The position numbers and the translations under genes are program-made. Positions 51,575-62,400 of a stretch of 64,000 nt of DNA are shown piece after piece (within the stretch, counting starts at the first letter, position 1; each line of letters begins with the position of its first letter). Source of the DNA: an uncultured Bacteroidota bacterium (GTDB lineage Bacteria; Bacteroidota; Bacteroidia; Chitinophagales; Chitinophagaceae); contig CAINUN010000050.1 in NCBI GenBank assembly GCA_903853805.1, forward strand, positions 36,501 to 100,500, in the 5' to 3' direction. The notes under the pieces were generated by a model, which did no database searches, was not told where the DNA came from, and saw nothing but the letters and a program-made list of their open reading frames with translations.

Positions 51575-51587
51575 TCTGAATTACTTT

Positions 51588-51614
51588 AGCACTCTTAATC
51601 AGAGTGCTTTTTTT
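51588..51614 (+). terminator. Terminator-like hairpin abutting the next start codon
   Basis: AGCACTC-ttaatca-GAGTGCTTTTTTT immediately followed by ATG at 51615. Confidence 0.8.
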
Positions 51615-52115
51615 ATGAAAATATTACTGGGTTTTTGTTCATTATTGTTATTCATGAACGGATGTAAACACCCTCCTGTTTTTTCGCAGCAAGAATTTAT
51701 TGAAGTTGCCCTACAGCATCAATTGCTTGACGAAAAAGAGTTAGGTTTTGTGGAATTGAATCTTGAAACGCTAACTAAACCAAACCTTCGTGCGGTGGCG
51801 CTTTTTGCAAAGAAAGCAAATTACAAAACCATCACTACCCAATACCAATTTGACACTGTGAATATTGATTCCTCATTTAGTATGGTTAAGTTTTTTCGAG
51901 AACAACTTTCGACAAGAAGTAAGGATTCTAGCAAGCCTATCATTATTTTAAAAAGCAATCAAGTTGTAAAAGAAAATGCAAACCTTTTTCTAAGAGAAAT
52001 TTTCGAGAAAGACATGCTCACAGCTTCTCAATACGCCAAACTTCAAGAACAGCTCAAACAAGAACCTGTGGTGTTTCCTTTTGTAGTATATGAATGGTTA
52101 GAGACCATGCCCTAA
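51615..52115 (+). CDS. Hypothetical lipoprotein (DUF4296-like pattern possible)
   Basis: MKILLGFCSLLLFMNGCKHPPVFSQQEF lipobox; 166 aa. Confidence 0.65.
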   Translation: MKILLGFCSLLLFMNGCKHPPVFSQQEFIEVALQHQLLDEKELGFVELNLETLTKPNLRAVALFAKKANYKTITTQYQFDTVNIDSSFSMVKFFREQLSTRSKDSSKPIIILKSNQVVKENANLFLREIFEKDMLTASQYAKLQEQLKQEPVVFPFVVYEWLETMP

Positions 52116-52178
52116 GAAATTAAGAATTCAAATAGAAAACAATACTTCACTTATTTTCGTGTCAAATTTTTAATCAGT

Positions 52179-52880
52179 ATGAACAAAGTTGTTGCTAATG
52201 CAGAAGAGGCAATCAAGGATATTGAATCGGGTGCAACGTTAATGCTTGGAGGATTTGGTTTGTGCGGCATTCCTGAAAACTGCATCACTGCCATTGTCAA
52301 AAAAGGAATTAATAATCTTACCTGTATTTCTAACAATGCTGGCGTGGATGATTTTGGCATCGGATTGATGTTGCAAACAAAGCAAGTAAAGAAAATGATT
52401 TCGTCCTATGTAGGAGAGAACGCTGAATTTGAAAGACAATTACTCAGTGGCGAATTGGAAGTAGAATTAATCCCTCAAGGAACACTTGCAACAAGATGTA
52501 TGGCTTCTGGTTATGGTATGCCTGCAGTTTATTTGTTGGCAGGTGTGGGTACAGAAGTTGCAAATGGCAAAGAGACGCGCAACTTCAATGGTAAAGACTA
52601 TTTGATGGAATATGCTTTCGATGCTGATTTTGCTATTGTAAAAGCATGGAAAGGCGACACTATGGGCAATCTTATTTTTAAAGACACTGCACGCAATTTC
52701 AATCCATTAATGGCTATGGCGGGTAAAATAACCATTGCTGAAGTAGAAGAACTTGTACAGCCTGGCGACTTGGATCCTAATTTCATTCATACGCCTGGTG
52801 TTTATGTTCATAGAATTTTTCAGGGCGTGAATTATGAAAAACGTATTGAACAACGCACTACTCGTAAACCCCAAGCATAA
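52179..52880 (+). CDS. scoA: 3-oxoacid CoA-transferase subunit A
   Basis: IESGATLMLGGFGLCGIPENCI...VGENAEFERQLLSGELEVELIPQGTLA. Confidence 0.94.
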   Translation: MNKVVANAEEAIKDIESGATLMLGGFGLCGIPENCITAIVKKGINNLTCISNNAGVDDFGIGLMLQTKQVKKMISSYVGENAEFERQLLSGELEVELIPQGTLATRCMASGYGMPAVYLLAGVGTEVANGKETRNFNGKDYLMEYAFDADFAIVKAWKGDTMGNLIFKDTARNFNPLMAMAGKITIAEVEELVQPGDLDPNFIHTPGVYVHRIFQGVNYEKRIEQRTTRKPQA

Positions 52881-52911
52881 CTGAAACAAGAAATTATTAA
52901 AATCGTAAACA

Positions 52912-53568
52912 ATGCCTTTAAATAAAGAACAAATTGCTAAACGCATCGCTCAAGAACTAGAAGATGGTTTTTATGTAAATCTTGGTATCGGTATTCCAAC
53001 TCTTGTTGCCAACTATATCCCCAAAGGAGTAAACGTAGTTTTGCAAAGCGAAAATGGATTGTTAGGAATGGGTCCTTTTCCTTTTGAAGGAGAAGAAGAT
53101 GCGGATATGATTAACGCAGGAAAACAAACCATTACAACGCTCCCAGGTTCTGCCCTTTTTGATAGTGCCATGAGCTTCGGAATGATTCGTGCAGGAAAAG
53201 TTGACCTTACTGTTTTGGGTGCCATGGAAGTTGCCGACAATGGCGATATTGCCAACTGGAAAATCCCTGGTAAAATGGTGAAAGGAATGGGTGGCGCTAT
53301 GGATTTGGTGGCTGCTGCTAAAAACATCATCGTGGCCATGCAGCACACAGACAAAGCAGGTAATTCAAAACTATTGCCTCAATGTTCGTTGCCTATTACT
53401 GGTTTGAAATGCGTGAAGAAAGTGGTTTCTGACCTTGGAGTTTTTGATGTTACACCCAATGGTTTTGTTTGTATTGAATATGCACCTGGTGTAACAATTG
53501 AAGAAATAAAAGCCAAGACAGCAGGAATGTTAACCATTGCTGATGATGTGAAAGAAATGGTGTTCTAA
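52912..53568 (+). CDS. scoB: 3-oxoacid CoA-transferase subunit B
   Basis: NLGIGIPTLVANYIP...LQSENGLLGMGPFPFEGEEDADMINAGKQTI. Confidence 0.94.
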   Translation: MPLNKEQIAKRIAQELEDGFYVNLGIGIPTLVANYIPKGVNVVLQSENGLLGMGPFPFEGEEDADMINAGKQTITTLPGSALFDSAMSFGMIRAGKVDLTVLGAMEVADNGDIANWKIPGKMVKGMGGAMDLVAAAKNIIVAMQHTDKAGNSKLLPQCSLPITGLKCVKKVVSDLGVFDVTPNGFVCIEYAPGVTIEEIKAKTAGMLTIADDVKEMVF

Positions 53569-53569
53569 A

Positions 53570-53917
53570 ATGGAGCCCATCCTTATTTACCACAACGGTG
53601 TTTGCAGTAAATGCCATGGTGCTTTAGAAATTCTTCAAGAAAAGAATATTCCTCATAAGGTTCGGTTTTATGTTTCCGAACCTTTTTCTAAAGATGAACT
53701 AAAGGGGGTTTTGACGTTGCTTCAAATAAATGCCTTCGATTTGGTGCGAACTAGAGAATTGCTCTTCATTGAAAAGTTTGAAGGAAAACAATTTACTGAA
53801 GAAGAATGGATGGACTTCTTAATTGAAAACCCATCTCTTATCGAAAGACCTATCGTGATAAACGGCAACAAAGCCATTATTGCTCGTCCACCCGAAAAAT
53901 TGTTTCAGATTCTATAA
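53570..53917 (+). CDS. ArsC/Spx-family thioredoxin-fold protein (arsenate reductase-like)
   Basis: ILIYHNGVCSKCHGALEILQEKNI...NPSLIERPIVINGNKAIIARPPEKL. Confidence 0.85.
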   Translation: MEPILIYHNGVCSKCHGALEILQEKNIPHKVRFYVSEPFSKDELKGVLTLLQINAFDLVRTRELLFIEKFEGKQFTEEEWMDFLIENPSLIERPIVINGNKAIIARPPEKLFQIL

Positions 53918-53945
53918 TCCTTGCTTTTCTTAAATTGCAGGCTCC

Positions 53946-55013
53946 ATGCTTACTCGAAAAATCATTTGTCTTTTTGTTTCCCTGTTTCTTTTTTCAGGTT
54001 GCTTAAACGCGCAAGTGCCCAACGAAGCTGCATTGATTGAAAATTTGGTGTACGCTCTTCAAAACAAAGACAGTCACACCTACGCCGATCTTTTTCCTAG
54101 CATTGATTCCATGTCATCTTGGGTGTTGCAACGAGCTGATAAAAACTCGGAAGCCTACCAAAAAATGATACTCCTCAAGGAGAACTACTTTGCGCGGCTT
54201 GATTTCGATTCATCGGTATATGCAGAAGCTGACAAAGGCTTTAAAGACTTCTTGAAAAAAACAAAACCCTTCGACATTCGTTGGAGTGAAACAGTGTTGA
54301 TGAAGTATGAATTGGAAACAATTAGACGAGGTAGAGGATTGGTTTCCGAGAAAATTGTACCCAACCGTTTTCTAGGGTATGTCATGATAAAAGACATGCA
54401 TAGTCGGCGGGTTTTTACCTTTACAATTTACGACATCATGCAAGTAAATGGTTTTTGGTATGGCGGCGAATTGGTGAATATTTTTGAGGCGTCTTCTAAA
54501 GATGAATTTGAAACCAAACTTGCAAAAGCTAAGAAGAAAGAAATGTTGGCGCTTGCAGGAATTGTAGATTCTTCTTCAACCGATTCTACCAAAAAACTGG
54601 GCGTACTTTATGACCCCGACACTAAAAATTCTACGTTAAAAGAAGTGGTGGATAGAAAATATTACAAGGGGAAATTTGATGGGGAAATTCCGGTGATACT
54701 TTATGTGCGCTACATCAAAGGTGGATGCCCAGAAAGTGTTTGCAGTTGGGAAGCGCTGTTTAAGTTTGGCGACGAAGACGAATACATTAAGATGGAAGTG
54801 ACACGTAGCGAAGATGGCAAATGGCAGTTTTCGGAAGATGAGGGCGGCATGGAATTGGTATTGAAAGACAAAGTATTTACCGGCACTTATGCCTCCAATG
54901 GTGACCAAACTGAGTATGATGTGAAGCTAACAGAAGCACCTATTTCCGATAAAAAAGTGCTGATGTTCGACGAGATTTTTGAAATGGGCGGGCTTAAGAA
55001 AGAAGAGGACTGA
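53946..55013 (+). CDS. Hypothetical secreted protein
   Basis: Signal peptide MLTRKIICLFVSLFLFSGCLNAQ; 355 aa, no family recognised. Confidence 0.75.
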   Translation: MLTRKIICLFVSLFLFSGCLNAQVPNEAALIENLVYALQNKDSHTYADLFPSIDSMSSWVLQRADKNSEAYQKMILLKENYFARLDFDSSVYAEADKGFKDFLKKTKPFDIRWSETVLMKYELETIRRGRGLVSEKIVPNRFLGYVMIKDMHSRRVFTFTIYDIMQVNGFWYGGELVNIFEASSKDEFETKLAKAKKKEMLALAGIVDSSSTDSTKKLGVLYDPDTKNSTLKEVVDRKYYKGKFDGEIPVILYVRYIKGGCPESVCSWEALFKFGDEDEYIKMEVTRSEDGKWQFSEDEGGMELVLKDKVFTGTYASNGDQTEYDVKLTEAPISDKKVLMFDEIFEMGGLKKEED

Positions 55014-55411
55014 TGAAGAATTTTACGAAGGAGGTTTTTTATAAAACAGCTCGCAGTGGTGGCAAGGGCGGTCAAAACGTGAACAAAGTGGAGACCATGG
55101 TTGAGGTTTGGTGGCATATACATTCTTCACCCCTTTTTTCACCAGAAGAAAAAGAGCTGTTAACGGAGAAACTGAAAAACAAAATCAACAAAGAAGGCTA
55201 CCTGATGGTGCGCAGCAGCGAAAGCCGTTCGCAGTTAGAGAACAAAGAAATTGCTTTTGAAAAACTAAAAGCATTGGTTGCCAAAAGTCTTATTGTTCCT
55301 AAGAAACGCAAACCCACGAAGGTGCCAAAATCGGTGGTGGAAAAAAGGCTAGATTCTAAAAAGATAGAGGGGCTTAAGAAACAATTGAGGAAGAAGGATT
55401 GGGAGGAGTGA
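55013..55411 (+). CDS. arfB: Peptidyl-tRNA hydrolase ArfB-type (GGQ)
   Basis: TARSGGKGGQNVNKVETMVEVWW; basic C-terminus KKRKPTKVPKSVVEKRLDSKK. Confidence 0.92.
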   Translation: MKNFTKEVFYKTARSGGKGGQNVNKVETMVEVWWHIHSSPLFSPEEKELLTEKLKNKINKEGYLMVRSSESRSQLENKEIAFEKLKALVAKSLIVPKKRKPTKVPKSVVEKRLDSKKIEGLKKQLRKKDWEE

Positions 55412-55572
55412 TGTTTTAAGAATACTTAAATTATATTTTAGGACGAATCTATGCTTCCGTTTTTATACTCAACAAAAACCCTTTCCCATCCCAAAAACAC
55501 CCTTGATTTAATCGGCTAGCATTGACACTCTCCATCCGAAAAAGCATTTGTTTACCTCTAAGTTCACGTAAA

Positions 55573-55682
55573 ACATCTATGCTTTCTAAGCCAAATAATC
55601 TGTCTGTATAAGCGGGATAACTTGGCTGTCCAAGCCAAATAACTTGGATCTTCAAGTCAAATAACTTGGACGACCAAGTGTT
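55573..55682. repeat. Array 4: 22-bp repeat, about 5 copies, perfect palindromes in the last copies
   Basis: ATAACTTGGCTGTCCAAGCCAA / ATAACTTGGATCTTCAAGTCAA / ATAACTTGGACGACCAAGTGTT start at 55617, 55639 and 55661; degenerate copies at 55573 and 55595. Confidence 0.88.
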
Positions 55683-55759
55683 TTTAAGTAAATTGTTGGT
55701 AATAAACTCAGTTTAGCCCTTCTTCTTCAACCCCAATGCCACTCACTCAATAAGCCAAA

Positions 55760-56665
55760 TTATTTCTTCTTCCCTGCCTTTCTAAACTCTGCAAATCCCT
55801 TCGTTTTCTTTTCCTTCTTTTCAATAGATTTTACATAATCGGCTGATGAAAACTCTTTTTCCACTGGTACAATGGGTTTTTCAGGTTTCTTGCGCTTGGG
55901 TGTATAAGAAACTTCTTGGGTTTTGCTACTTTCGGCAACCATTTTGTTGATGAGGTCTATTTCTTCAGGAGTCAACAATCGCCAATGCCCAAGCGGCAGT
56001 TTGCCGAGATAGACATTCATAATGCGGATGCGCAAAAGCTTTTTCACCTTATAATCCAAGGCATCACACATACGGCGAATTTGTCGGTTCATGCCCTGTG
56101 TGAGGGTAATGCGAAACATGTATTTGCTTTCCTGAACTACTTTGCAAGGCTTGGTGGTGTCGCCAAGAATTTTGACACCCGCACCCATTTGTTTGATGAA
56201 ATCGGTGGACAGTGGTTTGTCAACCGTTACCAAATATTCCTTTTCGTGGTTGTTGCCTGCACGCAGTATTTTGTTGACAATATTGCCATCATTGGTGAGA
56301 AAAATAAGCCCTTCAGATTCTTTGTCGAGCCTGCCTATCGGAAAAATTCTTTGTTTGAAATTGATGCAGTCAACGATGTTGGTTTTGTCTTTGGTATCGG
56401 TAGTTGAAGTAATGCCTTTAGGTTTATGAAAAGCGATATAAACGGTTTTTACTTTCTTTTTGATGGGCTCTCCATCAATTTCCACCACATCTCCATCATG
56501 CACTCTATTGCCTGTAATAGCTACATCATCGTTGATGGTCACCCGTGCTTGAAGAATATAATCGTCTGCTTCGCGTCTGCTGCAAAATCCAGTATCGCTA
56601 ATGTATTTATTAATGCTTATGGAATCGTCGGTGTGTGTTGGTTTTGTACTTTTTTTACGGATGGG
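55760..56665 (-). CDS. 23S rRNA pseudouridine synthase, RluF/RluB-like
   Basis: S4 domain SINKYISDTGFCSRREADDYI; FPIGRLDKESEGLIFLTNDG; TQGMNRQIRRMCDALDYKVKKLLRIRIMNV. Confidence 0.9.
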   Translation of the reverse strand, partial: PIRKKSTKPTHTDDSISINKYISDTGFCSRREADDYILQARVTINDDVAITGNRVHDGDVVEIDGEPIKKKVKTVYIAFHKPKGITSTTDTKDKTNIVDCINFKQRIFPIGRLDKESEGLIFLTNDGNIVNKILRAGNNHEKEYLVTVDKPLSTDFIKQMGAGVKILGDTTKPCKVVQESKYMFRITLTQGMNRQIRRMCDALDYKVKKLLRIRIMNVYLGKLPLGHWRLLTPEEIDLINKMVAESSKTQEVSYTPKRKKPEKPIVPVEKEFSSADYVKSIEKKEKKTKGFAEFRKAGKKK

Positions 56666-56889
56666 CATTACGGAGTTCAGGCTTTGTTGCTGAGGCTCAA
56701 AAATAGACAAAGAAAAAGGGATAATCTTTCGGTAAAAAGATATGCCTTACATTTGTCTTGCCTCAGCAATAGTTTCTTCCTCTCTTTTCTCTATAAAAAG
56801 AAACAACTTGCTACCCAGTTTTACCGAAACTTTTTTCAATAACGCCCCTTTCGGCAATCTGTAACTATTATCAATTTCAAAACCATTTT

Positions 56890-57579
56890 ATGGAATATAA
56901 TACCGCGCGCAGCAGAATGCTGATGCCCGAATACGGACGCAATGTTCAAAGCATGGTAGAACACATGATGAGCATTGAAGAGCCTCAAAGAAAATTGAGA
57001 AACGCTTATGCCATTGTTGAATTTATGGCTACGCTTAATCCTCATTTGAAATTGATGGAAGACTATGAACACAAGCTTTGGGATCATCTCTATCAAATGA
57101 CCGATTTCAAATTGGATATTGTAGGTCCATATCCACCCCCATCAAGAGAAGTTGTTTTTCAAAAACCAGCTACGTTGCCATATCCTAATGAAAACAAAAG
57201 GAATAAGCACTTTGGTAGAAACTTCAATGCAGTGATGGATAAAGCACTGGCAGAAACCGATCCACAAAAACGACAAGGGTTCACACAAATGCTTGGCTAT
57301 TACATGAAACTTTCTTACACCAATTGGCACCGAGAGCCTGTTCATGACGACATGATTCGTAATGAGTTGTTGGCTATGTCAGGTGGTTTGTTAAACTATG
57401 AACAAAGCAGCTTTAAGGTTCATTTCGATTTGCGGACAAACGTGGGTGGCAAACAAAACCAAAACCGAGGTAGCGGGGGAAATAATCGCAACTTTAAAGG
57501 TGGCGGCAGCAGTGGCAATAGCAATAATAACAACCGTAATTTTGGCAATAAGAACAAAAAAAACAAGTACAAAAAATAA
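56890..57579 (+). CDS. DUF4290 domain-containing protein
   Basis: MEYNTARSRMLMPEYGRNVQSMVEHMMSIEEPQRKLRNAYAIVEFMATLNPHLK; Gly/Asn/Lys-rich tail. Confidence 0.9.
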   Translation: MEYNTARSRMLMPEYGRNVQSMVEHMMSIEEPQRKLRNAYAIVEFMATLNPHLKLMEDYEHKLWDHLYQMTDFKLDIVGPYPPPSREVVFQKPATLPYPNENKRNKHFGRNFNAVMDKALAETDPQKRQGFTQMLGYYMKLSYTNWHREPVHDDMIRNELLAMSGGLLNYEQSSFKVHFDLRTNVGGKQNQNRGSGGNNRNFKGGGSSGNSNNNNRNFGNKNKKNKYKK

Positions 57580-57587
57580 TTCGCGTT

Positions 57588-58892
57588 ATGGGTGCTTTTG
57601 AAATTCGCGGTGGACGATCATTAAGTGGCCGCATCACCCCTCAGGGTGCAAAGAACGAAGCGTTGCAAGTGCTTTGTGCTGCATTACTCACCGACCAATC
57701 AGTGACTTATACGAACGTTCCTGACATTGTTGATGTGAATACACTCATAGAACTCATGGCAGACATGGGTGTGAAAGTAAGGCGTCCTGCAAAAAACACC
57801 GTAGTACTTTGTGCTGATGAAGTGAATCCTGATTTTTTTATTGATAAATCTTTCAAGAAAAAGTCGGGACAATTGCGTGGTGCAGTAATGATTGCCGGTC
57901 CTATGCTTGCTCGGTTTGGAAGAGCACATATTCCTCAACCCGGTGGCGATAAGATTGGAAGAAGACGATTGGACACCCACATTCGCGGCTTTGAGAAATT
58001 AGGCGTTCATTTCGATTACAATCAAGAGGAAAGTTTGTTTGAATTGGATGGCGCCAAGATGCAAGGTGCCCATATTCTTTTAGAAGAACCTTCGGTGACA
58101 GGCACTGCGAATATTGTGATGGCAGCTTGTTTAACACAAGGAATTACTACCATTTACAACGCCGCTTGCGAACCTTATGTACAACAACTCTGCCGCATGA
58201 TCAATGAAATGGGCGGAAATGTGAGTGGTATTGGTTCGAATTTGATTACTGTGGAAGGTGTGAAAAAGCTTACAGGTTGTAATCATCGTTTGTTGGCCGA
58301 TATGATTGAGGTAGGCTCCTTTATTGGACTTGCTGCCGCTACCAACAGTGATATCACTATCCTGAATGCAGATGTGGAACATATGGGTATCATTCCCGAA
58401 ACCTTTGAAAAGCTGGGTATCAAACTTTCCATAGACGGTGATACAATTCATGTTCCAAAACAAGATAGTTTCCGCATTCATAAATTCATTGATGGTTCTA
58501 TTCTTACGGTTTATGACCATCCTTGGCCTGGGTTTACGCCGGACTTATTGAGTATTATTTTGGTGACGGCAACACAAGCAAAAGGAACGATACTCGTTCA
58601 TCAAAAAATGTTTGAAAGCCGTTTATTCTTTGTTGATAAACTCATTGAAATGGGCGCTCAAATTGTTTTGTGCGATCCACATCGCGCTGTAGTTATAGGT
58701 TCAGATAGGCAAATCCCAATGCGTGGCATTACAATGGTGAGCCCTGATATTCGTGCGGGAGTTGCTTTGCTGATTGCAGCATTGTGCGCTCAAGGAAAAA
58801 GCACGGTTCAAAACATTGAACAAATTGACCGCGGTTACGAGAAAATTGATGAGCGTCTCAACGCTTTGGGTGCAGATATTCGCAGGCTTTAA
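57588..58892 (+). CDS. murA: UDP-N-acetylglucosamine 1-carboxyvinyltransferase
   Basis: FEIRGGRSLSGRITPQGAKNEALQVLCAALLTD...GADIRRL. Confidence 0.96.
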   Translation: MGAFEIRGGRSLSGRITPQGAKNEALQVLCAALLTDQSVTYTNVPDIVDVNTLIELMADMGVKVRRPAKNTVVLCADEVNPDFFIDKSFKKKSGQLRGAVMIAGPMLARFGRAHIPQPGGDKIGRRRLDTHIRGFEKLGVHFDYNQEESLFELDGAKMQGAHILLEEPSVTGTANIVMAACLTQGITTIYNAACEPYVQQLCRMINEMGGNVSGIGSNLITVEGVKKLTGCNHRLLADMIEVGSFIGLAAATNSDITILNADVEHMGIIPETFEKLGIKLSIDGDTIHVPKQDSFRIHKFIDGSILTVYDHPWPGFTPDLLSIILVTATQAKGTILVHQKMFESRLFFVDKLIEMGAQIVLCDPHRAVVIGSDRQIPMRGITMVSPDIRAGVALLIAALCAQGKSTVQNIEQIDRGYEKIDERLNALGADIRRL

Positions 58893-58904
58893 TGAGAAGA
58901 TTTC

Positions 58905-59447
58905 ATGAAGTTTTATACTTCCATAGTGTATGTAGACGTTTCGCAAGAAATGAAAGCGCGTGCTTGGAAGTTTGCCAAAGAAGTAACACCTACCACCAAT
59001 TATTCAGATGCCAACCAACAAATCATTGCAAAAATTAGAAACGATCACTTCGTTAGCAAGATTGGCGAAGAAGCGGTAAGGGACGTGTTGCAACAATTTG
59101 CAATAGTTGAAGGTCCCGATTATACCATTTATCATGGCAAAGAAAAATCTTGGCAGGAAGATTTGTTTGTAAATGGAATAGGTTTAGCCGTGAAAACCCA
59201 AACCCAATCTTCATCCAATAAATATGGCTTGAGTTGGACGTTTCAATACGGTTCTATTCGTAGAGATACTATTCTTGATCGCCCTGATGCGTGGGTAGTA
59301 TTTGTATTGATCGATGATATTTCTGAAAGGAAAATCTGCAAGGTTTATCCACCTTATCAAATCAAAGAATTGGAATTTGGTGAGCCTGTTTTGCCACATT
59401 TGAAAGGGCATAAAAAGGTAGTGTATGCAAATAATTTGAAGCCTTAG
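58905..59447 (+). CDS. Hypothetical protein, possible PD-(D/E)XK-like nuclease fold
   Basis: 180 aa; VSKIGEEAVRDVLQQF...WQEDLFVNGIGLAVKTQTQSSSNKYGLSW resembles the E...D...xVK layout. Confidence 0.6.
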   Translation: MKFYTSIVYVDVSQEMKARAWKFAKEVTPTTNYSDANQQIIAKIRNDHFVSKIGEEAVRDVLQQFAIVEGPDYTIYHGKEKSWQEDLFVNGIGLAVKTQTQSSSNKYGLSWTFQYGSIRRDTILDRPDAWVVFVLIDDISERKICKVYPPYQIKELEFGEPVLPHLKGHKKVVYANNLKP

Positions 59448-62400
59448 TTGTCAATTTGTGAGCCGGATTGTAACATCCTCTCCATAAAACCATGAACGGC
59501 TTTCATATTCTTCATGTCATCTGCAACGAGTAAAAAGTTTTTACCCGTTTGTTTAAGGCGTGCATTGCGCACCATTGTTTGTATAAAGCTCATGATACCT
59601 TGAAAAACAGAAGACTCGAAATAAGGTGATTCGGGGTTATTGATGAAATACAGACGGAGTTGTGTATTCTTTAAAATGAGCTTTTCAAAGCCAAGGTCTT
59701 TGGCAATCCAACGGCATCGAAGAGTGGTAAATAATTCTTCAACTTGTTGCGGAATTGGTCCAAAACGGTCTTGCATTTCAGATGCAAAAACCTGTAGGCT
59801 TTCTTCGTTTTCCAAATCATCTAATTGAGTATAAATAGACAAGCGTTCGCCAATGTTTTCTACATAAGTATCTGGAATAAGAATTTCAAGGTCAGTATCG
59901 ATAGTGCAATCGCTCACGAAATCTTTTTTGCGTTCGAGTTCTTCTTTAAATACCTCTTTAAAATCAGTGTTTTTCAATTCACGAATGGCTTCGTTGAGAA
60001 TCTTCTGATACATTTCAAAACCAATATCAGTTATGAAGCCACTTTGTTCGCCGCCCAATAAATTTCCCGCGCCGCGAATGTCGAGGTCTCGCATGGCAAT
60101 TTGAAAGCCACTACCCAATTCATTGAATTGCTCAAGGGTTTGTAACCGCTTTCGACTGTCATTAGGCAAGGTACTCATAGGAGGAGCCATCAAGTAACAA
60201 AATGCTTTCTTATTACTACGCCCAACACGCCCACGCAACTGATGCAAATCGCTCAACCCAAATTGATGCGCATTGTTGATGATGATGGTGTTGGCGTTAG
60301 GAATATCCACTCCGCTTTCAACAATATTGGTGCAACAAAGCACATCAAATTTCTGTTCAATAAAATTGAAAAGCGCTTCCTCTAGTTTATGCCCTTCCAA
60401 TTGTCCGTGTGCCATACCTATTTCAAGGTCAGGACAAAGCGTGCGCAATAAATTTACCATTTCAGGCAAACTTTGAACGCGATTATGAATAAAATAAACT
60501 TGACCGCCTCGTTCTGTTTCATAATAAAGTGCATCACGAATAGCATATTCATTGAACACCATCACTTCTGTTTGAACCGGCTGACGATTGGGTGGCGGCG
60601 TATTCATGATGCTTAAATCGCGCGCATTCATCAATGAGAATTGAAGGGTGCGTGGAATAGGCGTTGCTGTGAGGGTGAGGGTATCTACACTTGCTCTTAA
60701 CTCGCGCAATTTTTCTTTAGCGGCTACCCCAAACTTTTGTTCTTCATCAATGACCAACAAACCCATGTCTTTGAACTTTGCATCTTTTCCAAGTATGCCG
60801 TGCGTGCCAATGAGGATGTCTATCTTCCCTTCTTCTAATTTTTTAAACGTTTCTTTTTTCTCCTTTGCCGATTTAAAGCGATTGATATAATCGACAGTGC
60901 AAGGAAAATCCTTCAGTCGCTCTTTAAAGGTTTGATAGTGTTGAAAAGCAAGGATGGTGGTGGGCACTAAAATTGCCACTTGTTTACTATCTGCAACAGC
61001 TTTAAATGCAGCACGAATTGCCACTTCTGTTTTACCGAAACCAACATCACCACACACCAATCTATCCATGGGCGAGGGTAGTTCCATGTCGCGTTTTACA
61101 TCGGCAGTTGATTTGCTTTGGTCGGGGGTGTCTTCATAAAAGAAGGAGGCTTCCAACTCTGTCTGCAAATAACTATCGGGTGAGAAGGCAAAACCTTGGG
61201 AGGCTTTGCGTTTTGCGTATAGTTTGATGAGATCGGTGGCAATGTCTTTTACCTGCTTCTTGGTTTTGTTTTTGAGTTTTTCCCAAGAATCACTTCCCAA
61301 TTTATTTACTCTAGGTGCTGAACCTTCCTTGCCCGTGAACTTGGTAATTTTATGCAGCGAATTGATGTTGACATACAACACATCATTGTCTTTATAAATG
61401 ATGCGAACAGCTTCTTGCATGTTGCCATTTACTTCTATTTTTTGCAAGCCACTATACACACCCACGCCATGGTCAATGTGCGTTACATAATCTCCGGGTT
61501 GTAGTTCTTTTAAGGCACGAAGGGTCAATGCCTTGCCTCTTGAATAGGCTTGCTTGACCTTGTATTTATGATAGCGTTGAAATATTTGATGGTCGGTGTA
61601 GCAAACAAGTTTTTTCTCGTGGTCAATAAAGCCCTTGCTGATGGAAGTAGGAATTGGTGTGAATAAAATCTCTGCTTTCAGGTCTTCAAAAATGCTGCGA
61701 AGCCTTTCTAATTGTTTAGGGTTCTCAGCAAAAATGAATGCATTGTAATGTTGCGCTGCCTTTTTCTTAAGGTCATCAATCAGCATATTGAATTGCCTAT
61801 TGAACACAGGTTGTTCTTCAGTTGCAAACTGAATATTTGCTGTCAACTCATCACCTGTTATCTCTTGTAAAGAATTGTTGTACCATTCTATCAAATGCCT
61901 TTTACAGAGTTGTTGTTTCCAAGTTGCTGCCTCTTCAAAATCTTCTTTGGTGAGTGTCTTTACCCAATTTTCTTCGTGGTCAATGGCAACGGTTCCCAAC
62001 TCCATTTTTTCAGGAAGGTCTTTTTCCATCTTCTCCAATTTGCCAATGGTAAAGTCAAAATCCTTTGCCCAGAAAATGGTGTTTTCGGGAAGATAATCGA
62101 GTAATGAAATCTTTTCTTCGGTGTCGAAATTAGTTTCGATGTTGGGCAAAATAGAAACCTGCAAAAGCTTCCTTTCCGATAGTTGGGTTTCGGGGTTGAA
62201 AATGCGAATGCTATCCACTTCATTGCCAAAAAGTTCTATGCGGTAAGGATGTTCGTTGCCAAAAGAATAGATATCAAGAATGCCGCCACGCATGGCAAAC
62301 TGACCGGGTTCATACACAAAATCTTCTCTCTTAAAACTAAGGCTCACCAATTGATCCATCAGCTTTTCTACCTCTAAACTTTCGCCCACTCTTATCCCAA

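Noticed and set aside
55449-55655. 68-aa minus ORF (ending NQGCFWDGKGFLLSIKTEA)
   Set aside because: Its N-terminal half is array 4; the tail could be a gene remnant but cannot be supported from sequence alone.
55916-56407. 163-aa ORF antisense to the pseudouridine synthase gene
   Set aside because: Shadow ORF opposite a conserved gene.
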